A stretch of DNA of 35,482 bases from Gemmataceae bacterium. Lineage in GTDB: Bacteria; Planctomycetota; Planctomycetia; Gemmatales; Gemmataceae. The notes under the pieces were generated by a model that was not told the origin of the DNA, searched no databases, and saw only the letters and a program-made list of their open reading frames with translations. Every line of letters begins with the position of its first letter. The stretch's first letter is position 1. Location: NCBI GenBank assembly GCA_020847555.1, contig JADLBT010000019.1, positions 1-35,482 on the forward strand, in the 5' to 3' direction. Shown here in pieces: positions 8,846 through 16,634 of the stretch. The translations under genes were made by a program, and so were the position numbers.

Positions 8846-9928
8846 GTGCCGATCGACGACTCCCCCTACCAGGGCAACGGGCTGAACACCTCGGTCCTGC
8901 CGGTCGTCAACACCGGCGACGAGTACCTGCCCGGCGACCTGGCGCTCGACATCCACCGCCTCATGGCCCGGTCGCGGGCGATGGAAGAGCGGATGATCAA
9001 GATGAGCAAGTCGGGCGAGGGGTACTTCTGGATCGGCGGACCCGGCGAGGAGGCGTTCAACGCCTGCCTGGGGCTGCAGGTCAAAAAGGGCGAGGGACCC
9101 GCCTACGACTACCTCCACCTCCACTACCGCAACAGCGCGACGATGGTCGCCATGGGGATGCCGCTCCTCGACGGTATTCGGCAGATGGCGATGACAGCCA
9201 CCGACCCGAACTCCGCCGGCCGCAACTTTCCCGGCCACTTCGCCCGCCGGGACTGGAACGTTATCCCGGTCAGCTCCGTCATCGAGATCCAGTACGCGAT
9301 GGCGCCCGGCACCGCCCTGGTGCAGAAGCGCCACGGCGGCGACGGTCTCACCGTCGTCGTCGGCGGGGACGCGGGCACGGCCGAGGGCGACTTCGCCAGC
9401 TGCATGGTCTGGAGCACGCGGCCGGGGAACGAGTTGCCGGTGCTGATGGTCGTCATGAACAACGGCTGGGGCATCTCGACCCCGGGGTGCAGCCAGCGCG
9501 CCGAGAAGCAGATCATCGACCGCGGCAAGGCGTTCGGCATCCCCGACGAGGTGGTGGACGGCAACGACCCGGTCGCGAGCTGGCACGCGATCCGGCGGGC
9601 GATGGCGTACTGCCGCCGGGAGCGCCGGCCATACATGCTGGAGGCGCTGGTGTCGCGCCTGCACGGCCACTCGTCGTCCAGCGGCGCGGCGCGGGTGACG
9701 ACCGAGGCGGACTGTCTGACGCTGCTGGAGAAGAAGCTGCTCGACGCCCATCTCACCGACCGGCGCACGCTGGAGAAGGTCCGGGCCGACGCCCAGGCCG
9801 AGGCCGACGCCGCCGCCGAGCAGGCCGCGGCCGAGGCGCGGCCGAAACCGCAGGACGTTTACAAGCACACCTACGCCCCCAGCGAGGTCGATGCGGTTTA
9901 TCCGGGGGATTACACCGACTTACCTTGA
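8846..9928 (+). CDS. pdhA: 2-oxoacid (pyruvate-type) dehydrogenase E1 component, alpha subunit
   Basis: The product is 360 residues, normal for alpha subunits of heterotetrameric E1, which decarboxylate a 2-oxoacid with thiamine diphosphate. The ThDP/Mg motif is visible as GGDAGTAEG (Asp 175), followed 30 residues later by NNGWGIST (Asn 205-206). The later HGHSSSSGA segment is the usual phosphorylation-loop region. I chose GTG 8846 because AGGAGGG lies just upstream; the in-frame start at 8756 would add an Arg-rich tail unlike the family. E1 beta and E2 follow at 49 and 26 bp on the same strand. Substrate is not certain: pyruvate is likeliest, but branched-chain 2-oxoacids are possible. The C-terminal Ala/Glu-rich stretch (about 310-335) is probably a helical linker. 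Confidence 0.88.
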   Translation: MPIDDSPYQGNGLNTSVLPVVNTGDEYLPGDLALDIHRLMARSRAMEERMIKMSKSGEGYFWIGGPGEEAFNACLGLQVKKGEGPAYDYLHLHYRNSATMVAMGMPLLDGIRQMAMTATDPNSAGRNFPGHFARRDWNVIPVSSVIEIQYAMAPGTALVQKRHGGDGLTVVVGGDAGTAEGDFASCMVWSTRPGNELPVLMVVMNNGWGISTPGCSQRAEKQIIDRGKAFGIPDEVVDGNDPVASWHAIRRAMAYCRRERRPYMLEALVSRLHGHSSSSGAARVTTEADCLTLLEKKLLDAHLTDRRTLEKVRADAQAEADAAAEQAAAEARPKPQDVYKHTYAPSEVDAVYPGDYTDLP

Positions 9929-9942
9929 GGAAAAAGGCGGCT

Positions 9943-9968
9943 ATCCGAGCCCGAAGCGTAAGCGCGGG
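9943..9968 (+). repeat. PSPKRKRG-type repeat in the E1 alpha-E1 beta spacer
   Basis: The spacer carries a short purine-rich element that would read PSPKRKRG in the E1 beta frame (9946-9969). It is basic, low-complexity and unrelated to the E1 beta fold that begins at 9978. It looks like a short inserted repeat unit. I see no second copy in this window. Confidence 0.4.
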
Positions 9969-9977
9969 AAAACCTGT

Positions 9978-11036
9978 ATGGCAACACTCGTCCAGGCTGT
10001 CCGCATGGCGCTGCATTACGGCGAGGAGCACCTCGGCGTCACCGACATCTTCGGCGAGGATGTCGGACCGCCGCTCGGAGGCGTGTTCACCGCCACGCAG
10101 GGACTCAAAACCGCGTGGAACTCGCCACTCGACGAGCGCGGCATCGTCGGTACGGCGATGGGCATCGCCTACGCGGGCGGCCGGCCAGTGTGCGAGATCC
10201 AGTTCTGCGATTACGGGTTCAATACCATCGACCTGCTCAAGGTGGCCGGCAACCAGCGCTGGGCCGGGGCCGGCCACTACGATATGCCGCTCGTGCTGAT
10301 GACCCCGAGCGGGTCCGGCATCCGCGGCAGCCTCTACCACTCGCACTCGTTCGAGAGCTGGGCCACCCGGCTGGCCGGGTGGAAGATCGTCATGCCGAGC
10401 AACGCCCTGGACGCCTACGGGCTGATGCTGTCGGCCATCGCGGACCCGAACCCGGTGATGGTGCTGCTGCCCAAGGCCCTGCTGCGGGTACGGAGCGAGG
10501 AGTTGCTGCCGGGCGAGCCGGCCGACCAGGAACTGCTCAAGAGCATGATCGACGCCCCGGTCGGCGACCGCAGCACGTGGAAGCCACGCTGGCCCGATTT
10601 GCGCCCGCACTTCGTCAAACTCGGGACCGCGGCGCTGAAGCGCGAGGGGACCGACGCGACCGTGGTCAGCTACGGCCGGACGCTGCCGCTGTGCGTTCAG
10701 GCCGCCGACCAGCTGAAGGACGAGCGCGGCCTGACGTTCGACGTCCTCGACCTGCGCACGATCTTCCCCTACGACTGGCAGGCGGTCAGCGCGAGCGTGC
10801 TGAGGACCGGGCGGGTGCTGATCGTCAACGAGGATACGGAGGTCACCAACTTCGGCGAGCACCTGCTGCGGCGCGTGATCGACGCACACTTCTACGACCT
10901 GCTCGCCCGGCCGCGCGTGCTGCTGGGCAAGCATCTGCCGGGGATCGGGCTGAACCAAGTGTACGAGCAGAACAGCGTCCCGCAGCTGCCGCAGATCAAG
11001 GAGGCGCTGCGGGCGGTGGCGACCGAGGAAGCGTGA
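9978..11036 (+). CDS. pdhB: 2-oxoacid dehydrogenase E1 component, beta subunit
   Basis: The product is 352 residues, near the usual 325-350 for E1 beta. It starts MATLVQAVRMALHYGEEH and has the family segments GEDVGPPLGGVF, PLDERGIVGTAMGIA, and LYHSHSFESW, which carries the active-site His. The C-terminal transketolase domain includes TVVSYGRTLP and LRTIFPYDWQ. I chose ATG 9978 because it begins directly with the domain; the frame is open 87 bp further up but that reads into E1 alpha and a low-complexity repeat. Together with E1 alpha it forms the alpha2beta2 decarboxylase that reductively acylates the E2 lipoyl arm. Confidence 0.88.
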   Translation: MATLVQAVRMALHYGEEHLGVTDIFGEDVGPPLGGVFTATQGLKTAWNSPLDERGIVGTAMGIAYAGGRPVCEIQFCDYGFNTIDLLKVAGNQRWAGAGHYDMPLVLMTPSGSGIRGSLYHSHSFESWATRLAGWKIVMPSNALDAYGLMLSAIADPNPVMVLLPKALLRVRSEELLPGEPADQELLKSMIDAPVGDRSTWKPRWPDLRPHFVKLGTAALKREGTDATVVSYGRTLPLCVQAADQLKDERGLTFDVLDLRTIFPYDWQAVSASVLRTGRVLIVNEDTEVTNFGEHLLRRVIDAHFYDLLARPRVLLGKHLPGIGLNQVYEQNSVPQLPQIKEALRAVATEEA

Positions 11037-11062
11037 CGGTCTCCCCCTGGCAGGAGAAACCG

Positions 11063-12301
11063 ATGGTGGACTTCGCGGTGCCCGAACTCGGCGAGGGGGT
11101 CTACGAGGCCGAACTGGTCGGCTGGCTGGTCAAGCCGGGCGACGCGGTCCGGCGCGGGCAACCGCTGTTCGAGGCCCTGACCGACAAGGCCACCATGGAG
11201 GTGCCGGCCCCATTCGCCGGAACGATCGGCGCGTTGCGGGCCGAGCCGGGCGACCAGATCAAGATTGGCCAGGTCGTCCTCGCGTACACGCCCGCCAGCC
11301 AGGAGCAGCCCGCCGCGGCCGAAACCAGAACGCCGACTGCGGAGCGCCCAGCCGCCCCGCCGCTCGACGGCTCGCGCCCCGCCGTCCGGAGTGTCAACGG
11401 GCCGTCACAACGCCTGCCGATCAAGGCCGCTCCGTCTGTCCGGTACATGGCACGCAAGCTCGGCATCGACCTCGCCACGGTGCGCGGCAGCGGGCCGGAG
11501 GGTCGCATCCTGACGGAGGATCTCGCCTCCCAGGTGCGAAGCGCAGCCCCGGAAGACCACCGGCCCCCCGCGCAGCCTCGACCCGATTACGGCCGGCCCG
11601 GAACGAAGATCAAGCTCCAGGGGCTGCGCCGCAAGATCGCCGAGCAGATGGTGCGATCCAAGCGTACCATTCCTCACTACACCTATGTCGATGAGTGCGA
11701 CGTCACCGAACTCGTCCGCCTGCGCGCGGGGCTGCGCGACGCAGCCACACGGGTCGGCGTCAAGGTCACGTACCTGCCGTTCTTCATCAAGGCGGTGGTG
11801 GCGGCGCTGAAGGAAGTGCCGATCGTCAACGCCACCTTCGACGACGCGGCGGGCGAGATCGTGCTGCACGATCACTACGACATCGGCGTGGCGGTGGCGG
11901 CCCCGGCGGGGCTGATCGTGCCGGTGGTGCGAGGGGCCGACCGCAAGGACGTGTTCCAGATCGCCCGCGAGGTCGAGCGCCTGAGCGCCGAAACGCGGGC
12001 CGGGCGGGTGAAGCGCGAGGATCTGGGCGGCAGCACCTTCACCGTCACGTCGATCGGCGGTATCGGCGGACTGTTCGCCACCCCGGTGATCAACGCCCCC
12101 GAGGTCGGTATCCTCGGCATTGGCAAGATCGTCAGGCGGCCAGTGTTCGACGCTGCGGGCCAGGTGAAAGCAGCCGAGCTGGTGTATCTGTCGCTGTCGT
12201 TCGACCACCGGGTAATCGACGGGGCGGTCGGCGCGGCGTTCGGCAACGCCATCCTTCGCCAGCTCCAGAACCCGATCGCGCTGCTGGTCCCGGCCTCCTG
12301 A
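11063..12301 (+). CDS. pdhC: Dihydrolipoamide acyltransferase (E2) of the 2-oxoacid dehydrogenase complex
   Basis: The product is 412 residues with the full E2 layout. One lipoyl domain spans 1-76, with the lipoylated lysine at Lys 42 in DKATMEV. A Pro/Ala-rich linker follows, then an E3-binding domain at about 128-163 (VRYMARKLGIDL, GSGPEGRIL). The catalytic domain covers about 190-412 and ends with the HxxxDG motif (His 382, Asp 386, Gly 387). AGGAG lies 6 bp before the start. It transfers the acyl group from E1 to CoA and forms the core of the complex. Having a peripheral-subunit-binding domain implies that an E3 (lipoamide dehydrogenase) is encoded elsewhere, since none follows in this operon. 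Confidence 0.92.
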   Translation: MVDFAVPELGEGVYEAELVGWLVKPGDAVRRGQPLFEALTDKATMEVPAPFAGTIGALRAEPGDQIKIGQVVLAYTPASQEQPAAAETRTPTAERPAAPPLDGSRPAVRSVNGPSQRLPIKAAPSVRYMARKLGIDLATVRGSGPEGRILTEDLASQVRSAAPEDHRPPAQPRPDYGRPGTKIKLQGLRRKIAEQMVRSKRTIPHYTYVDECDVTELVRLRAGLRDAATRVGVKVTYLPFFIKAVVAALKEVPIVNATFDDAAGEIVLHDHYDIGVAVAAPAGLIVPVVRGADRKDVFQIAREVERLSAETRAGRVKREDLGGSTFTVTSIGGIGGLFATPVINAPEVGILGIGKIVRRPVFDAAGQVKAAELVYLSLSFDHRVIDGAVGAAFGNAILRQLQNPIALLVPAS

Positions 12302-12332
12302 GACAACCGGACGCGCCCGGCGTCGTCGGATC

Positions 12333-12355
12333 AACCCGGAGCGCCAGCGCCGGGC
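12333..12355. repeat. GC-rich REP-like element, copy 2 (half-site)
   Basis: These 23 bp are identical to 26721-26743 and nearly identical to the core at 1984-2004. The opposite arm is missing here, so this is a half copy. It lies 31 bp after the E2 stop codon. Confidence 0.65.
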
Positions 12356-12375
12356 TCAGGACACCTGGAATAGTC

Positions 12376-12405
12376 TTGCCACCTTTCCCGGCCGCGAAAT
12401 ATGGT
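12376..12405 (+). promoter_or_regulatory. Candidate promoter of the twin zinc-ribbon gene
   Basis: TTGCCA and TATGGT are 18 bp apart in an AT-richer patch, about 100 bp before ATG 12504. Prediction by eye only. Confidence 0.3.
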
Positions 12406-12503
12406 AAGCTAATCGCACACGGACGCCTCCGACACCACACCACACGGATTCCCTACCGCCTGTCTGGGTGCGGGCGCTGCTGGGGCGAGGGCGGGTCCAC
12501 GTC

Positions 12504-13118
12504 ATGCCGATTTCCTTTGGCTGCACCTGTGGCAAACAGCTCCAGGCGAAAGATGAGTTCGCGGGCAAGCGCATGAAGTGTCCGGGCTGCGGCCGGATCC
12601 TTACCATCCCCGGGTCGCCGGCAACCCCTCCTCCCGAACCCGAACCAGAGCCCCCGATCCTCCAGATCGCCCGGCGCCCGGCCCCGCCGTTCGAGGAACC
12701 CCCGCTGCTTCACCTCGTCCGACACGAGCCACCGCCGGCCGCCGCGGCCCCTGCTCCCTCCGTGCTGCCCGCACCCGGCCGGGTGCTGGTGGGCTTCGTC
12801 TGTATCTGCGGCCGGCGGATGAAGTCGTTTCACGAGCACGCGGGCGAGGAGGTCGAGTGCCCGGACTGCGGCCGGGAGCTGACCGTCCCGCACGCCAATA
12901 CCAACGAACTGCCTCCCGAGGTCCGAGCCGCTCTCGGCGCCTGGGCCGCCGCCTCGCTGGGCCAGGTGAGTGCGCCCTGGGGGAATGCCGAGGCACAACG
13001 TCTCGGAGGCGGCGGCTGTTCACGGCGTGACGAACGGGTGGGGTGGGGTCTGGGTCCGTTCCTGGTCCTGCTGGCTGTCGCCGGCGCGTTCGTCGGGCTG
13101 CGCTTCCTGATGCCGTAG
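12504..13118 (+). CDS. Twin zinc-ribbon, membrane-anchored protein of unknown function
   Basis: The product is 204 residues. Two similar Cys4 ribbons are visible: FGCTCGKQLQ...KCPGCGR near residues 5-33, and FVCICGRRMK...ECPDCGRE near 98-125. They are joined by a Pro-rich linker (about 38-90). A single hydrophobic segment (LGPFLVLLAVAGAFVGLRFL) closes the protein, so it is probably tail-anchored with the ribbons in the cytoplasm. The frame is open 36 bp further upstream, but MPISFGCTCG starts at the first ribbon. I do not recognise a specific function; such ribbon-plus-anchor proteins are common in planctomycetes. Confidence 0.72.
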   Translation: MPISFGCTCGKQLQAKDEFAGKRMKCPGCGRILTIPGSPATPPPEPEPEPPILQIARRPAPPFEEPPLLHLVRHEPPPAAAAPAPSVLPAPGRVLVGFVCICGRRMKSFHEHAGEEVECPDCGRELTVPHANTNELPPEVRAALGAWAAASLGQVSAPWGNAEAQRLGGGGCSRRDERVGWGLGPFLVLLAVAGAFVGLRFLMP

Positions 13119-13267
13119 CTCGCGGAGGCGGCGCGCGCGAACAAGGTCGCGCCGGCCGCCCGCGCCGCCGCGGGAGGAGACTTCGCTATAACAGCAACAT
13201 CGTCCGCCACGCCAGACAGGCCCGGCCCGGGGAGGCGTCGCCGGGCCGCCTTACGGAGGTGCTCACG

Positions 13268-13879
13268 ATGTCGCGCTTCGCTCGCACAGTCCTGCTTGCG
13301 TCCCTGGGGGCACTCGCCCTCACCGCTCCCACCCAGGCATTCGAGCGCTGGGTAGGCACCACGTCGAGCTACTACTACACCGCGTCGTATTACCCCTCGG
13401 TTTCCTACTACACCCCGGGCAGCTACTACACCCCGGTCACCTACTCTGCCTTTTACACCGCCCCGGTCTGGGAGGTGTCCTACGCCGTCCCGGTGACCTA
13501 CTGCGCGCCGGCGAGCACGGTCGTTGTCCCGGCGGCCGCGTCTGTTTACGCCCAGCCCACCGCCGCGCCGCCCTCGCAGACGGTCGAGCCGCCGCCTTCG
13601 GCCAGTACCCCGAAGGTGACAGAGTCGCGCGGCGGGAACCGGGGGTCGGTGACAGCCCGGACCGGCCTGGGACCGGACCGCGCCCAGGTCGGGTTCTGGA
13701 ACGTCGCCGGACGCGACCTGAACCTGACGGTCGATGGGCAGTCCTACATCCTCGGCCGCGGGCGCAGCCTGACCCTCAACCTCGGCCGGCAGTTCGCCTG
13801 GCGCGTGGACGGAGGCGCGGCCCACGCCGAGCGCGTCCCGGCGGGCACGAACACCCTCGAAATCGTCGTGCGACAGTAA
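13268..13879 (+). CDS. Secreted Tyr-rich repeat protein of unknown function
   Basis: The product is 203 residues. It has a clear signal peptide (MSRFARTVLLASLGALALTA, cleavage probably after TQA). Residues of about 30-80 are a Tyr/Ser/Pro repeat with units such as SSYYYTASYYP, SYYTPG and SYYTPVTY. An Ala/Pro-rich linker follows, then a small beta-rich C-terminal domain (VGFWNVAGRDLNLTVDGQSY). GGAGGT lies 8 bp before ATG 13268. It is exported and may be surface-associated. The Tyr repeats suggest a cross-linkable or adhesive segment, but this is only a guess from composition. It converges with the acyl-CoA dehydrogenase remnant, with 17 bp between the stops. Confidence 0.7.
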   Translation: MSRFARTVLLASLGALALTAPTQAFERWVGTTSSYYYTASYYPSVSYYTPGSYYTPVTYSAFYTAPVWEVSYAVPVTYCAPASTVVVPAAASVYAQPTAAPPSQTVEPPPSASTPKVTESRGGNRGSVTARTGLGPDRAQVGFWNVAGRDLNLTVDGQSYILGRGRSLTLNLGRQFAWRVDGGAAHAERVPAGTNTLEIVVRQ

Positions 13880-13896
13880 CCCTGCGGCTCTCCCGG

Positions 13897-14718
13897 TCAG
13901 GGGCAGGCGAGCGTTTCCAGTTTGGTGGCGAGGTTCGCGAGCGTGGCCGTCGCCGCGGGCCACGGGCAGGACCAGACGAGAAAAAACAGCGCCTGCCGCG
14001 CCCATCGCTGAGCCGGGTGGCGGCGCAGGAACCCGGTCACCTTGCTGGCCGTCAGCGCCGTCTGGGTGGCGGCCAGCACCAGTGTGTTCGCCTGACCGCG
14101 CAGCCCCACCGCACGCTCCGGCGGCAGCGCCCCCTCAGCCAGCTGGTACATCTCCTCGCGCAACCGCTGGTGGAGTTCTCCCAGCCAGTCGGCGTCCGTC
14201 CGCAGTCCGGGCCGCGCCTCCGCCTCGCGGCGCAGGTGGGCGAGCGCCGCGCCGGCCAGCCCCGGTGCCAGACACGACGTTTCCAGCCCGCCCGGCCCGC
14301 CGCGGCCGCCGGCTTGCAGCACCTTCTCGGCGGGGCCAGCCAGCAGCCAGTGGCGTTCGAGCCGCACCTCCACGCAGCGCACCTCCGCCGTCAGCGACCC
14401 TTCCAGCGCCATCAGGTCGAGCGGCGGGCCGACGCTCACCCCCGGCAGTTCCGTCGGCAGCACCGTCAGCACCTGCTGCCCGTCGTCCAGCACCGCGCCG
14501 ATGACGAGGTGATCCGCCTCGGCCGCGCCGGTCACCCACGGGATCGTTCCGTCCAGCACGATGCCGGCCGGCGTCGCGTGGGCGGACAGAGTCGGCGCCG
14601 TGTGCTGGCGCGAGGTCGTCAGCTGGGACAGCCCGACGGTGGCGAAGTGCCCGCCGCAGGCCAGGGGGCGAAGCACCTCCCGGCACAGGTCGTCGCGCCC
14701 GCTGTCGCGCAGCCGCCG
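13897..14718 (-). pseudogene. Acyl-CoA dehydrogenase-like gene, N-terminal part missing
   Basis: A GTG at 14676 gives 259 residues, and the frame runs open to an in-frame TGA at 14721-14719. What is present matches the middle and C-terminal domains of acyl-CoA dehydrogenases: VGLSQLTTSRQHT, LDGTIPWVTGAAEADHLVIG, then a helical C-terminal domain ending in FFLVWSCPWP. The N-terminal helical domain (about 100-120 residues) that contributes to the FAD and substrate site is absent. Readable homologous sequence (DDLCREVLRPLACGG) continues upstream of the GTG right up to the stop, which shows that the loss is a truncation and not a start-site error. The break lies next to a tyrosine recombinase gene. 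It is probably inactive. Confidence 0.65.
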
Positions 14719-14872
14719 TCATGCGGCGTCGCGCTGACTGACGAGAACGGTCACGATCCCTTGGTCCGGTTGCACCCGGTCGAGTTCGGTGCTGGAACGA
14801 CTACTTCCCTGGCCTCGGTCCTGCTCCAGCCTCAGTAGCGATGCACGTCGCGACCGCGAGTCCACCCTGTCC

Positions 14873-15880
14873 ATGCGGTATCGCCAGACCCGTTCCCAGA
14901 TCCAGCGGTTCCCGTTGACGTGGTTCAGGGCGAAGGAGAGGGCATACCGCACCGTGAAGCGTTACCGGGCCGTGCTGGGGAAGTTCGTGCCGTTCGCCAA
15001 GGAGCGGGGCACCAGCTTCTGGCAGCAGGTGACCAAGGATCTGCTCAGTCGCTACGGTGCCTGGCTGGAGGCCAACGACTACCACGACAAGACGCAGTAC
15101 ATCGAGTTGACCGTCTTGAAGCAGGTGGTCAAGTGGATGGTGGCCGAGAAGCTGTTGCCCGCCACCAGCCTGATCAGCATGAAGCTGAAGAAGCCCGAGG
15201 GCACGAACACCTACTGCTACTCGCACGCACAGGTCCAGGCCATCGTGGACCATTGCCGGAAGGAGCAGTCCTTGACCTGGCTCGCCGACGTCGTCACCGC
15301 CCTGGCGACGACCGGCCTGCGGATCGGCGAGCTGGCCAGCCTGCGGTGGTCCGACGTCGATGTGGAGCGCGGCGTGCTGCGGTTGACGGACACGACCAGG
15401 AAGACGCGGAAGTCGAAGCGGCACGAAGCCCGGACGACGAAGTCGCACCGCGACCGGACGCTGCCGATCCACGACGACCTCAAGCCGATCCTGGCCGGGA
15501 TGCCCTGTCTGGCGGACGGGTTCGTCTTCCACGGCCCGCTGGGCGGGCGGCTCAAGCCCGACACGGTGCGGAACATCCTGAAGCGGGAGGTGCTGCCACC
15601 GCTGGCCGAGCAGTTCCCCGCCAAGGGGGACGACCCCGGCATCGCCGCTGGCCGGCTGCAGAGCTTCCGCCACTACTTCTGCTCGATGTCGGCGGGCCAC
15701 GATGTCCCAGAGCAGTTGCTGATGTCCTGGCTGGGCCACCGGGATAGCGACATGATCCGCCACTACTACCACCTTCGCCAGGACGAGGCCTGCAGGCAGA
15801 TGGCCAAGATCCCCTTCCTGGGCAAGAAGAGGACCGAGGCCGGCGAAGGCGGCGTTGACGGCGAGCGGCCCCAGGAGTAG
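14873..15880 (+). CDS. Tyrosine-type site-specific recombinase (phage-integrase family)
   Basis: The product is 335 residues. An N-terminal SAM-like core-binding domain spans about 20-105 (YRTVKRYRAVLGKFVPFAKERG), and the catalytic domain spans about 115-310. Visible catalytic residues: Arg 150 (TGLRIGEL), Arg 266 (LQSFRHYF), His 289 (LGHRDSD) and nucleophile Tyr 298. The usual His of the HxxR box is Gln 263. The start is uncertain: the frame is open to 14789, but ATG 14873 gives the best N-terminus. It lies between a truncated acyl-CoA dehydrogenase gene and tRNA-Ser, and points at the 3' end of the tRNA, a typical integration layout. No other mobile-element gene is present, so it may be a remnant. 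Confidence 0.87.
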   Translation: MRYRQTRSQIQRFPLTWFRAKERAYRTVKRYRAVLGKFVPFAKERGTSFWQQVTKDLLSRYGAWLEANDYHDKTQYIELTVLKQVVKWMVAEKLLPATSLISMKLKKPEGTNTYCYSHAQVQAIVDHCRKEQSLTWLADVVTALATTGLRIGELASLRWSDVDVERGVLRLTDTTRKTRKSKRHEARTTKSHRDRTLPIHDDLKPILAGMPCLADGFVFHGPLGGRLKPDTVRNILKREVLPPLAEQFPAKGDDPGIAAGRLQSFRHYFCSMSAGHDVPEQLLMSWLGHRDSDMIRHYYHLRQDEACRQMAKIPFLGKKRTEAGEGGVDGERPQE

Positions 15881-15918
15881 CCTGCGCCGCTCGGAGTGAA
15901 GGCAGGCCGGGCGGCGAG

Positions 15919-15948
15919 CAGGGAAGAAGAACGGGCTGTTCTTCCCTG
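15919..15948 (+). terminator. Hairpin after the recombinase gene
   Basis: CAGGGAAGAA (15919-15928) pairs perfectly with TTCTTCCCTG (15939-15948) across a 10-nt loop, 38 bp after the recombinase stop. TTCTT follows. A modest terminator. Confidence 0.5.
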
Positions 15949-16105
15949 TTCTTCGGGCAACCCGCTGCCGATATTGAAGTGATGGCACCCCCGGTTCAAC
16001 GTGACCTGGGGGCCGATGTCGAAGACGGGGTGCGAAGTGCCGAGATGGCCGGTAGACCGATCTGATCTCGGCGTCGATGCCGCCTGACCACCCGCAAGCC
16101 CTCGA

Positions 16106-16138
16106 TTGGCACAGTTTTGACTCAGTTCACTGTGCCAA
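16106..16138. repeat. Perfect 10-bp inverted repeat near tRNA-Ser
   Basis: TTGGCACAGT (16106-16115) and ACTGTGCCAA (16129-16138) flank 13 bp. The sequence is AT-richer than its surroundings. It could be a recombinase core or arm site, an operator, or a hairpin; position between the recombinase and the tRNA favours the first. Confidence 0.5.
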
Positions 16139-16163
16139 ACGGCCAGGCTCTCCATAAATGAAG

Positions 16164-16190
16164 AACGCCCGCCAACTTACGGCGAGCGTT
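16164..16190 (-). terminator. Terminator of tRNA-Ser
   Basis: Two 10-bp arms (16164-16173 and 16181-16190, one U-G wobble on the transcribed strand) surround a 7-nt loop. They lie 10 bp after the tRNA 3' end, followed on the minus strand by CTTCATTTAT. Confidence 0.6.
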
Positions 16191-16200
16191 CCGGTTCCAG

Positions 16201-16289
16201 CGGAGAGGGCGGGATTCGAACCCGCGGTGGGGTTTGACCCCCACGCCGCTTTAGCAAAGCGGTGCTATCGGCCACTCAGCCACCTCTCC
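16201..16289 (-). tRNA. tRNA-Ser(GCU)
   Basis: On the minus strand, a 7-bp acceptor stem (GGAGAGG with CCTCTCC) and discriminator G enclose a D arm, an anticodon arm CCGCT-TTGCTAA-AGCGG with anticodon GCT, a long class II variable arm (GTGGGGG with CCCCCAC), and a T arm with GGTTCGAATCC. The long variable arm and anticodon give serine (AGC/AGU codons). CCA is not encoded after the discriminator. The 3' end faces the recombinase gene. Confidence 0.95.
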
Positions 16290-16634
16290 AGGTAGTTTTC
16301 TGGCTTGCCTTTAGGTCAATTCTTTCCGATAAGCCGATGCTCCTTTACAACCGCTTCTACAACCTTTGCACTCAGGAGAGTGGCCGGAACATCGTTACCG
16401 TCCCGGCCGCGGCCACAGTGACACCCGTATCAAGAAGAACGTCACCATGTCCGAGTCACATTCTACCGCGCCCTCCCCGTCTGGCAAGACTGACAAGCCA
16501 CCCAGCAACTCCCCAGAGGCGGAGCGCATCTCCTCATGCACGAGCCGGAATTGTTGTGCGAGGTACGGGCGGCCGCGTGACACTGGCCAGGGACCGATTC
16601 CACTTCGTGCGCCGCCCGCGCCAGAGGCCGTGTC
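16290..16634. other. Intergenic region before the ECF sigma gene
   Basis: About 345 bp. Its minus strand should hold the tRNA-Ser promoter and its plus strand the sigma-factor promoter, but I find no confident match for either. No gene is supported. Confidence 0.5.

Larger units (their letters stand above)
15881..16200. other. Non-coding region between recombinase and tRNA-Ser
   Basis: About 320 bp without a convincing gene. It holds three hairpins: one after the recombinase (15919-15948), a perfect 10-bp inverted repeat (16106-16138), and the tRNA terminator (16164-16190). Confidence 0.6.

Noticed and set aside
7646..9868. A 740-codon minus-strand open frame crossing from the helicase into E1 alpha
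   Set aside because: It spans two well-supported plus-strand genes and their promoter region, with no domain resemblance.
9753..10958. A 401-codon minus-strand frame opposite E1 beta
   Set aside because: A shadow of E1 beta; the plus frame has all E1 beta family segments.
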